Source of the DNA: Eubacteriales bacterium
GTDB lineage: Bacteria; Bacillota; Clostridia; Saccharofermentanales; DTU023
Assembly (NCBI GenBank): GCA_030537525.1
Contig: JAUNVU010000001.1
Coordinates: forward strand, 91,144 to 155,143
DNA length: 64,000 nucleotides
Direction: 5' to 3'
Shown in pieces: positions 27,659-35,653 of this stretch. The notes under the pieces are model-generated. The model did not search any database and had not been told where the DNA came from. It saw only the letters and a list, made by a program, of their open reading frames with translations. The position numbers were made by a program, and so were the translations under genes. How positions within the stretch are numbered: the stretch's first letter is position 1; every line of letters begins with the position of its first letter.

Positions 27659-28249
27659 ATGGCAGAGCTAGAGAGAAAAGATCTACAAGAAGAAAATCGT
27701 GAGCAGCGTGGCCGTGGCCGTCGTGGCCGTGGTGAGCGTAGAGGTCGTGATCGCGATCGTCGCGAACGCCCAGATGACAAGTTTAAGGAACGCGTTATTC
27801 ACATAGGTCGTGTCGCCAAGACAGTTAAGGGTGGTCGTAACTTCCGCTTTACCGCACTAGTTATTGTCGGTGATGGTGAAGGTCAGGTCGGTAAGGGCCT
27901 TGGAAAGGCAGCTGAGATACCCGATGCAATTCGCAAGGGAATTGAAGATGCAAAGAAGAATTTAGTTAAAGTTCCAATTTCAGGCACGACTATACCTCAC
28001 CCAGTTACTGGTCACTTCGGTGCTGGACGAGTCATGCTAAGACCTGCACCAGAAGGTACAGGTGTTATTGCAGGTGGTCCAGTGCGTGCAATTTGTGAAT
28101 TAGCAGGCCTATCTGACATTGTTACCAAGTCACTTGGTACTTCCAATGCTAACAATATGGCTAATGCTGCAATTGAGGGTCTTAAGAGTCTCAATTCACC
28201 CGAGATGGTTGCCAGAAAACGTGGCAAATCCGTCGAGGAAATCATCTAG
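27659..28249 (+). CDS. rpsE: Ribosomal protein S5 with Arg-Gly-rich N-terminal extension
   Basis: 196 residues against the usual about 165. The core begins near residue 38 ([30 protein letters not shown]), with the rest standard ([13 protein letters not shown]). The first 37 residues are a charged segment with [18 protein letters not shown] repeats, an RGG-like RNA-binding tail. ATG 27659 has AGGAGG 7 nt upstream; an earlier GTG 27644 is less likely. S5 guards translational fidelity on the 30S mRNA side. Confidence 0.96.
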   Translation: MAELERKDLQEENREQRGRGRRGRGERRGRDRDRRERPDDKFKERVIHIGRVAKTVKGGRNFRFTALVIVGDGEGQVGKGLGKAAEIPDAIRKGIEDAKKNLVKVPISGTTIPHPVTGHFGAGRVMLRPAPEGTGVIAGGPVRAICELAGLSDIVTKSLGTSNANNMANAAIEGLKSLNSPEMVARKRGKSVEEII

Positions 28250-28257
28250 GAGGAAGC

Positions 28258-28446
28258 ATGGCACAGATTAAAATTACCCTAGTACGCAGCCTGAGCGGTC
28301 GTAAACCCTTGCACATTAAGGTTTGCAAAGCTCTGGGTCTAAATAAGATCCATGATTTCACCATTCAGGAAGACAATCCTGCAACACGCGGCCAGATTGC
28401 TAAAGTAGTGCATCTAGTTGAAGTTGCAGATGTTGAAGGAGCGTAA
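28258..28446 (+). CDS. rpmD: Ribosomal protein L30
   Basis: 62 residues, normal. [28 protein letters not shown] fits the family. GGAGGAAGC gives a ribosome site; the gene is followed after 1 nt by rplO. Confidence 0.96.
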   Translation: MAQIKITLVRSLSGRKPLHIKVCKALGLNKIHDFTIQEDNPATRGQIAKVVHLVEVADVEGA

Positions 28447-28447
28447 G

Positions 28448-28897
28448 ATGAAATTAAATGAATTAAAACCAACGAAGGGCTCCCGCCCTAAGGCCTGGCG
28501 TAAGGGGCGTGGTCCTGGCTCAGGCAATGGTAAGACAGCTGGTCGCGGTCATAAAGGCCAGAAGGCCAGATCTGGTGGTGGTGTCAGACCTCAGTTTGAG
28601 GGTGGTCAGATGCCTTTATTCCGCAGGATGCCAAAGCGCGGCTTTAACAATAAGCGTTTTGCCAAGGTCTACGCCGAAATCAACGTTGAAGATCTCAATA
28701 GATTCAACGATGGCGATGTCGTCGACGTACAAATGATCCATGATCAGCGCGTCTTGAGCATTCCCAAGGTAAACGATGGTATTAAGATCCTCGGCCGTGG
28801 CGAGCTCAACCGTAAATTAACCGTTCGTGCAGCTGCCTTTACAAAATCGGCCAAAGAGAAAATTGAAGCGGCCGGAGGCACTGTAGAGGAGGTGTAA
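28448..28897 (+). CDS. rplO: Ribosomal protein L15
   Basis: 149 residues, usual. [14 protein letters not shown] at the start and the Gly/Lys-rich [19 protein letters not shown] segment are diagnostic. ATG 28448 has AAGGAG 6 nt upstream within rpmD; a longer in-frame start is less likely. secY begins 3 nt after the stop. Confidence 0.97.
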   Translation: MKLNELKPTKGSRPKAWRKGRGPGSGNGKTAGRGHKGQKARSGGGVRPQFEGGQMPLFRRMPKRGFNNKRFAKVYAEINVEDLNRFNDGDVVDVQMIHDQRVLSIPKVNDGIKILGRGELNRKLTVRAAAFTKSAKEKIEAAGGTVEEV

Positions 28898-28900
28898 TCC

Positions 28901-30199
28901 ATGGGTTCCATGTTTAAAACCCTGAGAAACGCTTTCCGCATTGATGACTTGCGCAAGAGAATTGTCTTTACATTCTTTGCCATGTTGATCTACCGCCTGG
29001 GTGCTGCAGTACCAGTCCCAGGCATTAGCGCAACAGCTTTTGCCGCTTTATTCCAACGCTTCGGACAGTTGGGTCAGTTCCTGCAGATTATCTCTGGAAC
29101 AGGTGGATTCCGAGCAGTATCGATATTCTCGCTAGGTATCCAGCCATACATCAACGCATCTATTATCATGCAGTTGTTGACCGTAGCTATACCTTATCTT
29201 GAGAGATTGTCCAAAGAGGGAGAGGTTGGTCGTAAAAAGATCCAACGCATCACCCGCTATGTGACGATCGGTATCGCTCTATTTATGTCCACCATGTATT
29301 GGACTTATACACGCGAGGCTGCTTCACAGGTCATTCCAGTATGGCTCAGCGCCTTGATCGTCATCGGTAGCTTTACTGCAGGATCAGCTTTTATCATGTG
29401 GCTTGGTGAGCAGATTAATGACAAGGGTATCGGCAACGGTATCTCTGTACTCATCTTCATAGGTATTGTTTCGAGACTGCCTTCGATGCTTCAAGCCCTT
29501 TATTATTCATTCCTCAATTGGCAGGCGATGAAGAACAGTGTATTGGCTATTTTGCTGACACTTCTCGTTGTAGTCGTTTTTGTCGGAATCATTGCTCTTG
29601 TCGTCTATATTCAGAGTGCAGAGCGCAAGATTCCAGTACAGTACGCCAAGCGTGTTGTCGGTCGTAAGATTTACGGTGGTCAGGCTTCATACTTGCCAAT
29701 TAAGGTCAATCAATCTGGTGTTCTCCCTGTCATTTTCGCCCTACAGTTGATGATTATGCCATCGCTTTTGATCAATCTATTTGGCGGTACGGGTAAGGTT
29801 GCACAGTGGTTCAACACCTTCAACGAAAATCCGCTTTACTATCTGTTCTATGGATTGTTCATCATTGGCTTCACTTTCTTTTACTCCTCGATTAACTTTA
29901 ATCCACAGGATATAGCCAATAACATCCAGAAGAACGGTGGCTTCATCCCAGGAATACGTCCAGGTCGTCCAACCGTCGACTTCATCCGCGGTACGGCGCA
30001 CAGACTGACCTGGTTTGAATCAGTATTCCTTGTCTTCATTGTATTACTACCAAGTTTCCTCAGCCTGGTGACGAAAACTTCATCGGCATTGTGGTTTGGC
30101 GGTACGGGTGTCTTGATTGTCGTCGGTGTCGCGATGGACATCGTGAATCAGTTAGAGGCACAGATGCTAATGCGTCACTACAAGGGATTCCTAGACTAG
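28901..30199 (+). CDS. secY: Protein translocase subunit SecY
   Basis: 432 residues, ten transmembrane helices, the Sec channel. Begins with the cytosolic MGSMFKTLRNAF stretch; the plug and helix-2 region GISATAFAALFQRF, and the loops AERKIPVQYAKR and GQASYLPIKVNQSGVLPVIF that contact SecA or the ribosome, are conserved. AGGAGG lies within the rplO end. Unlike most Firmicutes, adk and map do not follow; the operon ends at a terminator. Confidence 0.98.
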   Translation: MGSMFKTLRNAFRIDDLRKRIVFTFFAMLIYRLGAAVPVPGISATAFAALFQRFGQLGQFLQIISGTGGFRAVSIFSLGIQPYINASIIMQLLTVAIPYLERLSKEGEVGRKKIQRITRYVTIGIALFMSTMYWTYTREAASQVIPVWLSALIVIGSFTAGSAFIMWLGEQINDKGIGNGISVLIFIGIVSRLPSMLQALYYSFLNWQAMKNSVLAILLTLLVVVVFVGIIALVVYIQSAERKIPVQYAKRVVGRKIYGGQASYLPIKVNQSGVLPVIFALQLMIMPSLLINLFGGTGKVAQWFNTFNENPLYYLFYGLFIIGFTFFYSSINFNPQDIANNIQKNGGFIPGIRPGRPTVDFIRGTAHRLTWFESVFLVFIVLLPSFLSLVTKTSSALWFGGTGVLIVVGVAMDIVNQLEAQMLMRHYKGFLD

Positions 30200-30206
30200 G
30201 AACCTC

Positions 30207-30234
30207 AACCCCGAGCAATGCTCGGGGTTTTTTC
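30207..30234 (+). terminator. Terminator of the S10-spc operon after secY
   Basis: Stem AACCCCGAGC (30207-30216) / GCTCGGGGTT (30220-30229) with AAT loop, then a T run. Very strong. Confidence 0.93.
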
Positions 30235-30246
30235 TTAGGAGAAACT

Positions 30247-31485
30247 ATGAATATTAGTTCAGACTATAAGTTGGCAAATGTGCAGGCCCTGATTCAAGAG
30301 CTAGAGCCAAAATATCTAAGTACAGAAGTGGCATTAAAGATAGTTGCCAACTACCGTTTTTTTCATCAGCTACCAGAGCCTGCTTGGACAGAGCTAAAGA
30401 CAAGGAGGGCTATTAAGGAACGTTTGGAAACTTACGCTCATGTTGAGATTTTGTTTGACTATGAGCCTGGGCTTCTTGCTAGAATTGTCAATCCCAGTGC
30501 AAAGTTGAAAATTCTTTATAGAGCTGACATCGATGCCTTGCCAATAAAAGAGGAGACGGGGCTTGACTTCGCCTCGAAAAATGACGCTATGCATGCTTGC
30601 GGTCACGATGGTCACATCTCTGTTGCCTTGGCTTTGGTAGAGACTATTGCCAGTAATCCTGAAAATTTTTCTAAAGATATCGAGTATTATTTTATCTTCC
30701 AAGCCTCTGAAGAAAATTTGCCCTCTGGTGCGAAAACTCTTATAGAAGATCGCCTATTGGCGAAATTTGGACCATATGAATTAATACTTGGATCTCATTT
30801 TACACCACAGATAATGGCGGGACAGATTGGTGTTTTACCAAGCGGTCCAGCAACCACGGCTAATGGTTTTTTTAAGGTAAGTATAGAAGGTATATCAGCA
30901 CACTCATCACAACCACAAAATGGCAATAACCCGATTCTAATTGCCTGCCAATTGGTTGAGGCTTGGGAACGATTCGCTTTGAATGGCTTTGATCCCAAGG
31001 AATATAGGGTTATGACTATTTGTCAACTGAACTCCGGAACGGTGCAGAATCAAATTCCAGCAAGGGCAGAGGTAGCTGGCAGCATTAGAGTATTGAATTC
31101 TGAAACAGAAGAGAAGCTGATCACTGGTATGGCAAGACTTGCCAAGGGTATTGCGGTCACTAATGACGCCGAGATAAGCTTTAGATATCAGCCAGGTCAC
31201 CCCGCTGTTCATAACGACTCTAGGATTCGAGAAAAAATCATAGCTTATCTTGAGTCGAATAGTGCTAGTCACGAGTTTATTCTAGAGGATTTCTGGTCTG
31301 CATCAGAGGACTTCTCTTATTATCAAGAGCTAGCTCCTGTTTACTATATCCACCTAGGTTCTGCTAAAGATTCTGAGGCCATGAAATATTCCAATCATCA
31401 TCCGAAGTTTCTAATTGATCCAAAGGGTTTGATCATGGCTGCAGAATTTTGGGCTGGCTTTCTCGCGAATTTAGATTTGTCTTAA
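30247..31485 (+). CDS. M20 family amidohydrolase / peptidase
   Basis: 412 residues, similar to hippurate/IAA-amino-acid hydrolases and peptidase dimerisation-domain enzymes. Metal-binding motifs include ADIDALPI and HACGHDGH, with EENLP (proton-shuttle Glu) near residue 158. A dimerisation domain follows (GISAHSSQPQNG..., about 200-310). Cleaves an N-acyl or peptide amide; substrate undecided. Start ATG 30247 has AGGAG 5 nt upstream; the upstream open frame at 30091 lies in secY. It begins 13 nt after the secY terminator. Confidence 0.87.
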   Translation: MNISSDYKLANVQALIQELEPKYLSTEVALKIVANYRFFHQLPEPAWTELKTRRAIKERLETYAHVEILFDYEPGLLARIVNPSAKLKILYRADIDALPIKEETGLDFASKNDAMHACGHDGHISVALALVETIASNPENFSKDIEYYFIFQASEENLPSGAKTLIEDRLLAKFGPYELILGSHFTPQIMAGQIGVLPSGPATTANGFFKVSIEGISAHSSQPQNGNNPILIACQLVEAWERFALNGFDPKEYRVMTICQLNSGTVQNQIPARAEVAGSIRVLNSETEEKLITGMARLAKGIAVTNDAEISFRYQPGHPAVHNDSRIREKIIAYLESNSASHEFILEDFWSASEDFSYYQELAPVYYIHLGSAKDSEAMKYSNHHPKFLIDPKGLIMAAEFWAGFLANLDLS

Positions 31486-31500
31486 ATTCTCTGGCATAGC

Positions 31501-31529
31501 TAGTCAAGTTTAACGTGTTTTTGTATAAT
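31501..31529 (+). promoter_or_regulatory. Promoter for the small P-loop gene
   Basis: TAGTCA (31501-31506), 17-nt spacer, consensus TATAAT (31524-31529). Gives a leader of about 65 nt, which contains a small GCAC/GTGC hairpin. Confidence 0.6.
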
Positions 31530-31602
31530 GTACTAAAGAGGCTGCTTTTTAATAAGCGAAGCCAAGCACGCTAGGTGCAAGGAAGGAACAGGTGAACTAT
31601 AT

Positions 31603-32022
31603 ATGATTGATGTAGTCGTTGGCCCCAAAGGTAGTGGTAAGACAGCAAAGTTGGTAGCAGAGATTACCAAACACGCAGATGAACAAGAGAATAATATTGT
31701 TTGTATCGAATATGGTAGACGATTTGATCGTCAGATTCCTTATCAGGTAAGATTGATTGATATTACGGAGTATCCAGTTAATTCATATCGCGAACTATTA
31801 TCCTTCATAGCTGGTATTACTGCCAAGGACTACGATATAACCAGAATCTATATAGATAGTATTTATAAGGTTGCCAGTGAATCAGATCCTGATAAGTTAG
31901 ATCAGTTTGTGAAAGAATTATCTGAATTTGCTGAGCAGATCGAGGTAGCTTTTACAATCACCATTTCTGATGAAGTTGAGAATCTTCCAGATACTGTCGT
32001 CAAGAATATGCGGCAGATCTAA
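31603..32022 (+). CDS. Small P-loop NTPase of unknown function
   Basis: 139 residues. Walker A GPKGSGKT lies at residues 7-14, followed by alternating strands and helices. An acidic Walker B candidate is ITRIYIDSIYK near 84-94 (hydrophobic strand then Asp). There is no signature motif of ABC, kinase or GTPase families. Similar short P-loop proteins occur in clostridia as hypothetical proteins, with no assigned role. It stands alone between its own promoter and a terminator. GGTG about 8 nt upstream is its only ribosome site. I cannot assign a function. Confidence 0.8.
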   Translation: MIDVVVGPKGSGKTAKLVAEITKHADEQENNIVCIEYGRRFDRQIPYQVRLIDITEYPVNSYRELLSFIAGITAKDYDITRIYIDSIYKVASESDPDKLDQFVKELSEFAEQIEVAFTITISDEVENLPDTVVKNMRQI

Positions 32023-32042
32023 TTAAAGAGAACTGACTATAG

Positions 32043-32069
32043 GCGCATCGTTAACGGTGCGCTTTTTTT
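32043..32069 (+). terminator. Terminator after the P-loop gene
   Basis: Stem GCGCATCG (32043-32050) / CGGTGCGC (32055-32062) with TTAA loop, one wobble, then TTTTTTT. Confidence 0.85.
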
Positions 32070-32176
32070 AAGTGTGCAGTGTTATTTTCTTTGCTTTGAA
32101 AAGTCACTATTTAGCACCCATATTCAAAATAGCTAGATAGTACAAAATTAAGCAGTTTTACAGGAAAGAAGGCCGT

Positions 32177-32206
32177 ATGATACTTAAGAGAACTTTGAGT
32201 TATAAT
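32177..32206 (+). promoter_or_regulatory. Possible alaS promoter
   Basis: ATGATA (32177-32182), 18-nt spacer, consensus TATAAT (32201-32206). The -35 is weak. The leader to alaS would be about 34 nt. The preceding 100 nt (32070-32170) is AT-rich and shows nothing I can interpret; no T-box is present. Confidence 0.4.
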
Positions 32207-32246
32207 AAGGAGAAGTTTTCTAAGAAATCAGGTAAAGGTAAGAGAA

Positions 32247-34892
32247 ATGCAGAAATTAGGTCTGAACGAAATTAGAGAGAAGTTTTTAAACTTTTTTGAG
32301 AGTAAGGATCACTTGGTATTGCCAAGTTTTTCCTTAGTTCCAAAGGATGATCCATCAATATTATTGAATAATGCAGGCATGACGCCGATGAAGAAGTGGT
32401 TCACTAGAGAAGAGGAACCACCTAGTCTCCGGATTGCGACTTGTCAGAAGTGTATTCGCACACCTGATATTGACAATGTCGGTTACACCGCGAGGCACGG
32501 CACTTTCTTTGAGATGCTTGGCAACTTTTCTTTTAATGATTACTTTAAAGAAGATGCAATTAAGTGGGCTTGGGAATTTGTTCATGAAGTGCTGGAAATT
32601 CCCTACGAGCGCCTGGCTGTCAGCGTCTATGAATCGGATGATGAAGCTTATGACATCTGGCACGATATCATGGGCTTGCCAGCTGAGAAGATCTTTAGAC
32701 TCGGCAAGGAGGATAATTTCTGGGAACATGGTGTAGGTCCCTGTGGTCCTTGTTCTGAGATCTTTGTCGACCGTGGCGAAGAACATGGCTGTGGTAAGCC
32801 AAATTGCGAAGTTGGTTGCGAATGTGACCGCTTCGTAGAGGTTTGGAACTTGGTCTTCACCCAGTTTAAGCGTCTAGAAGATGGAAGCTATGAAGAACTG
32901 AGCTCGAAAAACATCGATACTGGTGCAGGTCTTGAGCGTTTTGCAATGGTCATGCAAGACGTAGATAACCTTTTTGAAGTAGATACTGTACGAGCGATTA
33001 TTGATGCAGTAGCAAAGAAGGCCAAGCGAAAGTATCACAATAACGATAGCACTGATGTTTCCTTGCGAGTTGTCACCGACCATATCAGGTCGACAGTATT
33101 TATGCTGGCTGACGGTGTCAGGCCTAGTAATGAGGGTAGGGGCTATGTTTTGCGACGCTTGATCAGACGAGCTGCAGCAAGGGGTCTTTTGCTAGATATC
33201 AGTGAGCCCTTCCTTTGTGATATTGCGGAGGTGGCGATTAAACTTTCGAAATCGGCTTATCCAGAGCTTGAGGATCGCAAAAAAGAGATCTTAAAAGAAC
33301 TTGCTGCTGAGGAGCAATCATTCAGGAATGCGGTAGAGCATGCTCTGCCTAGCCTTAAAGAACTTATTGCCACAGCTAAGGAGAAGCATGAACCGATCCC
33401 TGGTAGCGAGCTTTTTAAATTACACGACAGCTACGGCCTGCCCATCGATCTTTCTGGCGAGATCGCAGAAAATTATGGTGTGCAAATTGACCGAGCAGGT
33501 TTCGACGAAGCAATGGCTCGCCAAAAAGAGAGAGCACGTCGAAATCACTTAGATAATCTTTCTTCAGCTTGGACAAGCATGGTTTTGCCAGCTGCGGTTC
33601 AGCAGTCTAATAAGACAAAATTCCTAGGCTACGATGAAGAATTGATTGCCACAGAGGCAAAGTTGCAATTTATCTTGGAGCAAGTAGATGATGAGCTAGT
33701 TGAAAGGGAGAAGACAGAGCCAAACAAGCAGTACTATTTAATTTTCGATGAGACTCCATTCTATGCCGAAGCCGGAGGTCAGATTGGTGATACAGGTGAG
33801 ATCTTGGCTAAAGATCAATTGGTAGCAGAAGTTCAGGATTGCCAGAAGAAGAATGGCTACTACCTACACCAGACTTTTGCCGTTGGAGAGTTAATTAGAG
33901 GTCAGCAATATACCTTAGCCATTCACGCTCAGAGGCGTCTAGACATCATGCGTAATCATACTGCGACTCACCTCCTGCATGCAGCTTTGCGACAAATTCT
34001 CGGACCAGAAGCAGAGCAAAGAGGCTCACTTGTCCATCCAGACTACCTCCGCTTTGACTTCAGTTCTAGGCGAGGTCTAACTCCTGAAGAATTGGGAGCG
34101 GTTGAGGATCTTGTCAACGAAGAGATTCTCAAGAATACAGACATTCATACGGAAGAAATGCCACTAGAAGATGCCCTAGAGATGGGTGCCTTGGCTCTGT
34201 TTGGAGAAAAATATGATTCGCTGGTCAGGGTAATGAAGGTTGCGGATTTCTCGGTGGAACTCTGCGGCGGTACCCACCTTGACAACTCAGCAAAGACTGG
34301 TTTATTCCACATTCTCTCTGAAAATGGTATCGCTTCTGGCGTACGCCGTATTTTCGCTGTGACTGGCGAGAAAGCTCTCGACTACAAGCGCGAGCAACGC
34401 GAGCAAAATAGGACTATCTCAGCGCTATTGGGTGTAAGAGAGAGCGATATATGTAGAAAACTAGAAGAGCTAGTCCAGGAGAAGGTTGAATTAGAAAAGC
34501 AGTATAAGAAATTAAAACAGGCACAAAATAAGGATCTCGGTCTGAGTCTTTTAGACGATATCCAAGAAATCAAAGGCTTGAAGGTGTTGCTAGCTCCAGT
34601 TGAGGATCTAGCCGCGAAGGAGCTGCGCGAACTCTCAGACCAATTGGTACAAAGAGGTGAGCTAGACTTCTTGCTTTTAGTCTCCGCAATTGATGGCAAA
34701 GTTCTCTTGCTGGCCAAAGCCTCGAATTCCGCTATTGATTCTGGATATAAGGCAGGCGAATTAGTTCGCATGGCAGCACAGGAACTCGGCGGTTCGGGCG
34801 GAGGGAAGCCAGATTATGCACAGGCGGGAGGCAAGAACCCGAAGGCCATTCCAGAAGCCATAGCCAAGGTTAGATCTGCCTTGGAAGCCTAG
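32247..34892 (+). CDS. alaS: Alanyl-tRNA synthetase
   Basis: 881-residue class II synthetase. The N-terminal catalytic domain (LNEIREKFLNFFESKDH, TPMKKWFTREEEPP, GAGLERFAMV), the tRNA-binding region, the editing domain with HTATHLLHAALR and CGGTHLDNSA zinc ligands, and the C-terminal oligomer domain ending GGSGGGKPDYAQAGG are all present. Charges tRNA-Ala and clears Ser/Gly errors. Ribosome site AAAGGT is moderate. HIT protein follows at 10 nt. Confidence 0.97.
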   Translation: MQKLGLNEIREKFLNFFESKDHLVLPSFSLVPKDDPSILLNNAGMTPMKKWFTREEEPPSLRIATCQKCIRTPDIDNVGYTARHGTFFEMLGNFSFNDYFKEDAIKWAWEFVHEVLEIPYERLAVSVYESDDEAYDIWHDIMGLPAEKIFRLGKEDNFWEHGVGPCGPCSEIFVDRGEEHGCGKPNCEVGCECDRFVEVWNLVFTQFKRLEDGSYEELSSKNIDTGAGLERFAMVMQDVDNLFEVDTVRAIIDAVAKKAKRKYHNNDSTDVSLRVVTDHIRSTVFMLADGVRPSNEGRGYVLRRLIRRAAARGLLLDISEPFLCDIAEVAIKLSKSAYPELEDRKKEILKELAAEEQSFRNAVEHALPSLKELIATAKEKHEPIPGSELFKLHDSYGLPIDLSGEIAENYGVQIDRAGFDEAMARQKERARRNHLDNLSSAWTSMVLPAAVQQSNKTKFLGYDEELIATEAKLQFILEQVDDELVEREKTEPNKQYYLIFDETPFYAEAGGQIGDTGEILAKDQLVAEVQDCQKKNGYYLHQTFAVGELIRGQQYTLAIHAQRRLDIMRNHTATHLLHAALRQILGPEAEQRGSLVHPDYLRFDFSSRRGLTPEELGAVEDLVNEEILKNTDIHTEEMPLEDALEMGALALFGEKYDSLVRVMKVADFSVELCGGTHLDNSAKTGLFHILSENGIASGVRRIFAVTGEKALDYKREQREQNRTISALLGVRESDICRKLEELVQEKVELEKQYKKLKQAQNKDLGLSLLDDIQEIKGLKVLLAPVEDLAAKELRELSDQLVQRGELDFLLLVSAIDGKVLLLAKASNSAIDSGYKAGELVRMAAQELGGSGGGKPDYAQAGGKNPKAIPEAIAKVRSALEA

Positions 34893-34902
34893 GGAGGAGC
34901 AT

Positions 34903-35259
34903 ATGACAGACTGTATCTTCTGTAAGATTATCAAGGGTGAGATTCCCTCAGAAAGGGTTTATGAGGGTAAAACTCTCATTGCTATTAGAGATATTAATCC
35001 TATGAAGCCGACACATGTACTCTTTATGCCAAGAGACCATGTGAAGGATGTGTTAGGACTTGCCTCATGGGACCACGCCCCCGCCTTTCAAGCTGAGTTA
35101 AATCAGGCGATCGCTGAAGTGGTTGCCGTCGAAGGCATTGAGAATAGCGGCTTCTCGCTGATTACGAATTGTGGAAGTGACGGTGGTCAGACTGTCTTCC
35201 ACCTCCATTTCCATTTGATGGGTGGATCGCCTATAGAGTGGGCGAAGTTGGCTCAATAA
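34903..35259 (+). CDS. HIT-family protein (HinT-like nucleotide hydrolase)
   Basis: 118 residues, typical HinT length. CIFCKIIKGEIPSE at the start and the histidine triad HLHFHLMGG at the end. HinT-type proteins hydrolyse aminoacyl-adenylates and nucleoside phosphoramidates. Coupling to alaS (GGAGG 6 nt before ATG) fits removal of aminoacyl-AMP made by the synthetase; this is inference from context. Confidence 0.93.
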   Translation: MTDCIFCKIIKGEIPSERVYEGKTLIAIRDINPMKPTHVLFMPRDHVKDVLGLASWDHAPAFQAELNQAIAEVVAVEGIENSGFSLITNCGSDGGQTVFHLHFHLMGGSPIEWAKLAQ

Positions 35260-35260
35260 C

Positions 35261-35289
35261 TTGACATAGAAGGCAATGCTTCATAGAAT
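35261..35289 (+). promoter_or_regulatory. Strong promoter for rpsU
   Basis: Consensus TTGACA (35261-35266), 17-nt spacer, TAGAAT (35284-35289). The leader is about 60 nt and ends in AGGGGAGGG. Confidence 0.8.
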
Positions 35290-35355
35290 AATCAGGTACT
35301 ATTTTGCCAGTGGGTTGCTATGCAACATATACTCACAAGGAGGGGAGGGATAAAG

Positions 35356-35529
35356 ATGACAGAGATTAGGGTTAAAGAAAATGAAACTCTCGACAGTGCT
35401 CTAAGACGCTTTAAGCGTTCCTGCGCCCGCTCCGGAATTCTCGCAGAGGTGAGGAAACGTGAGTACTATGAGAAGCCTAGCGTGAAGCGCAAGAAGAAGG
35501 CAGAAGCAGCCAGAAAACGTAAGCGCTAA
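35356..35529 (+). CDS. rpsU: Ribosomal protein S21
   Basis: 57 residues. Begins ATG 35356 ([21 protein letters not shown]), 6-7 nt after AGGGGAGGG; the longer frame back to 35320 is not needed. Contains [14 protein letters not shown] and a basic tail, standard. Needed for initiation at the anti-Shine-Dalgarno region. Monocistronic with its own promoter and terminator. Confidence 0.96.
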   Translation: MTEIRVKENETLDSALRRFKRSCARSGILAEVRKREYYEKPSVKRKKKAEAARKRKR

Positions 35530-35553
35530 GATTTTCATACTTAGATTAGATAG

Positions 35554-35591
35554 GGGAATTTGCGAATTTGGCAAATTCCCTTTATTATTTT
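35554..35591 (+). terminator. Terminator after rpsU
   Basis: Perfect 10-bp stem GGGAATTTGC (35554-35563) / GCAAATTCCC (35571-35580), 7-nt loop, followed by TTTATTATTTTTT. Confidence 0.85.
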
Positions 35592-35653
35592 TTATAAGAA
35601 GCACGAAGGTGAATGTCGTGTAAGCATGATTGTGCATAAGAATAGAGGATTAT

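Noticed and set aside
30091..30246. Longer M20 start inside secY
   Set aside because: Passes through a strong terminator; ATG 30247 has AGGAG.
3949..32246. T-box riboswitches upstream of hisS, trpS and alaS
   Set aside because: Leaders are short or lack the conserved T-box (GGNACCGCG-like) sequence and an antiterminator.
32177..32275. 32-codon basic ORF (starting MILKRTLSYNK) before alaS
   Set aside because: It overlaps the probable alaS promoter and start. A weak GAAGG lies upstream, but there is no other support.
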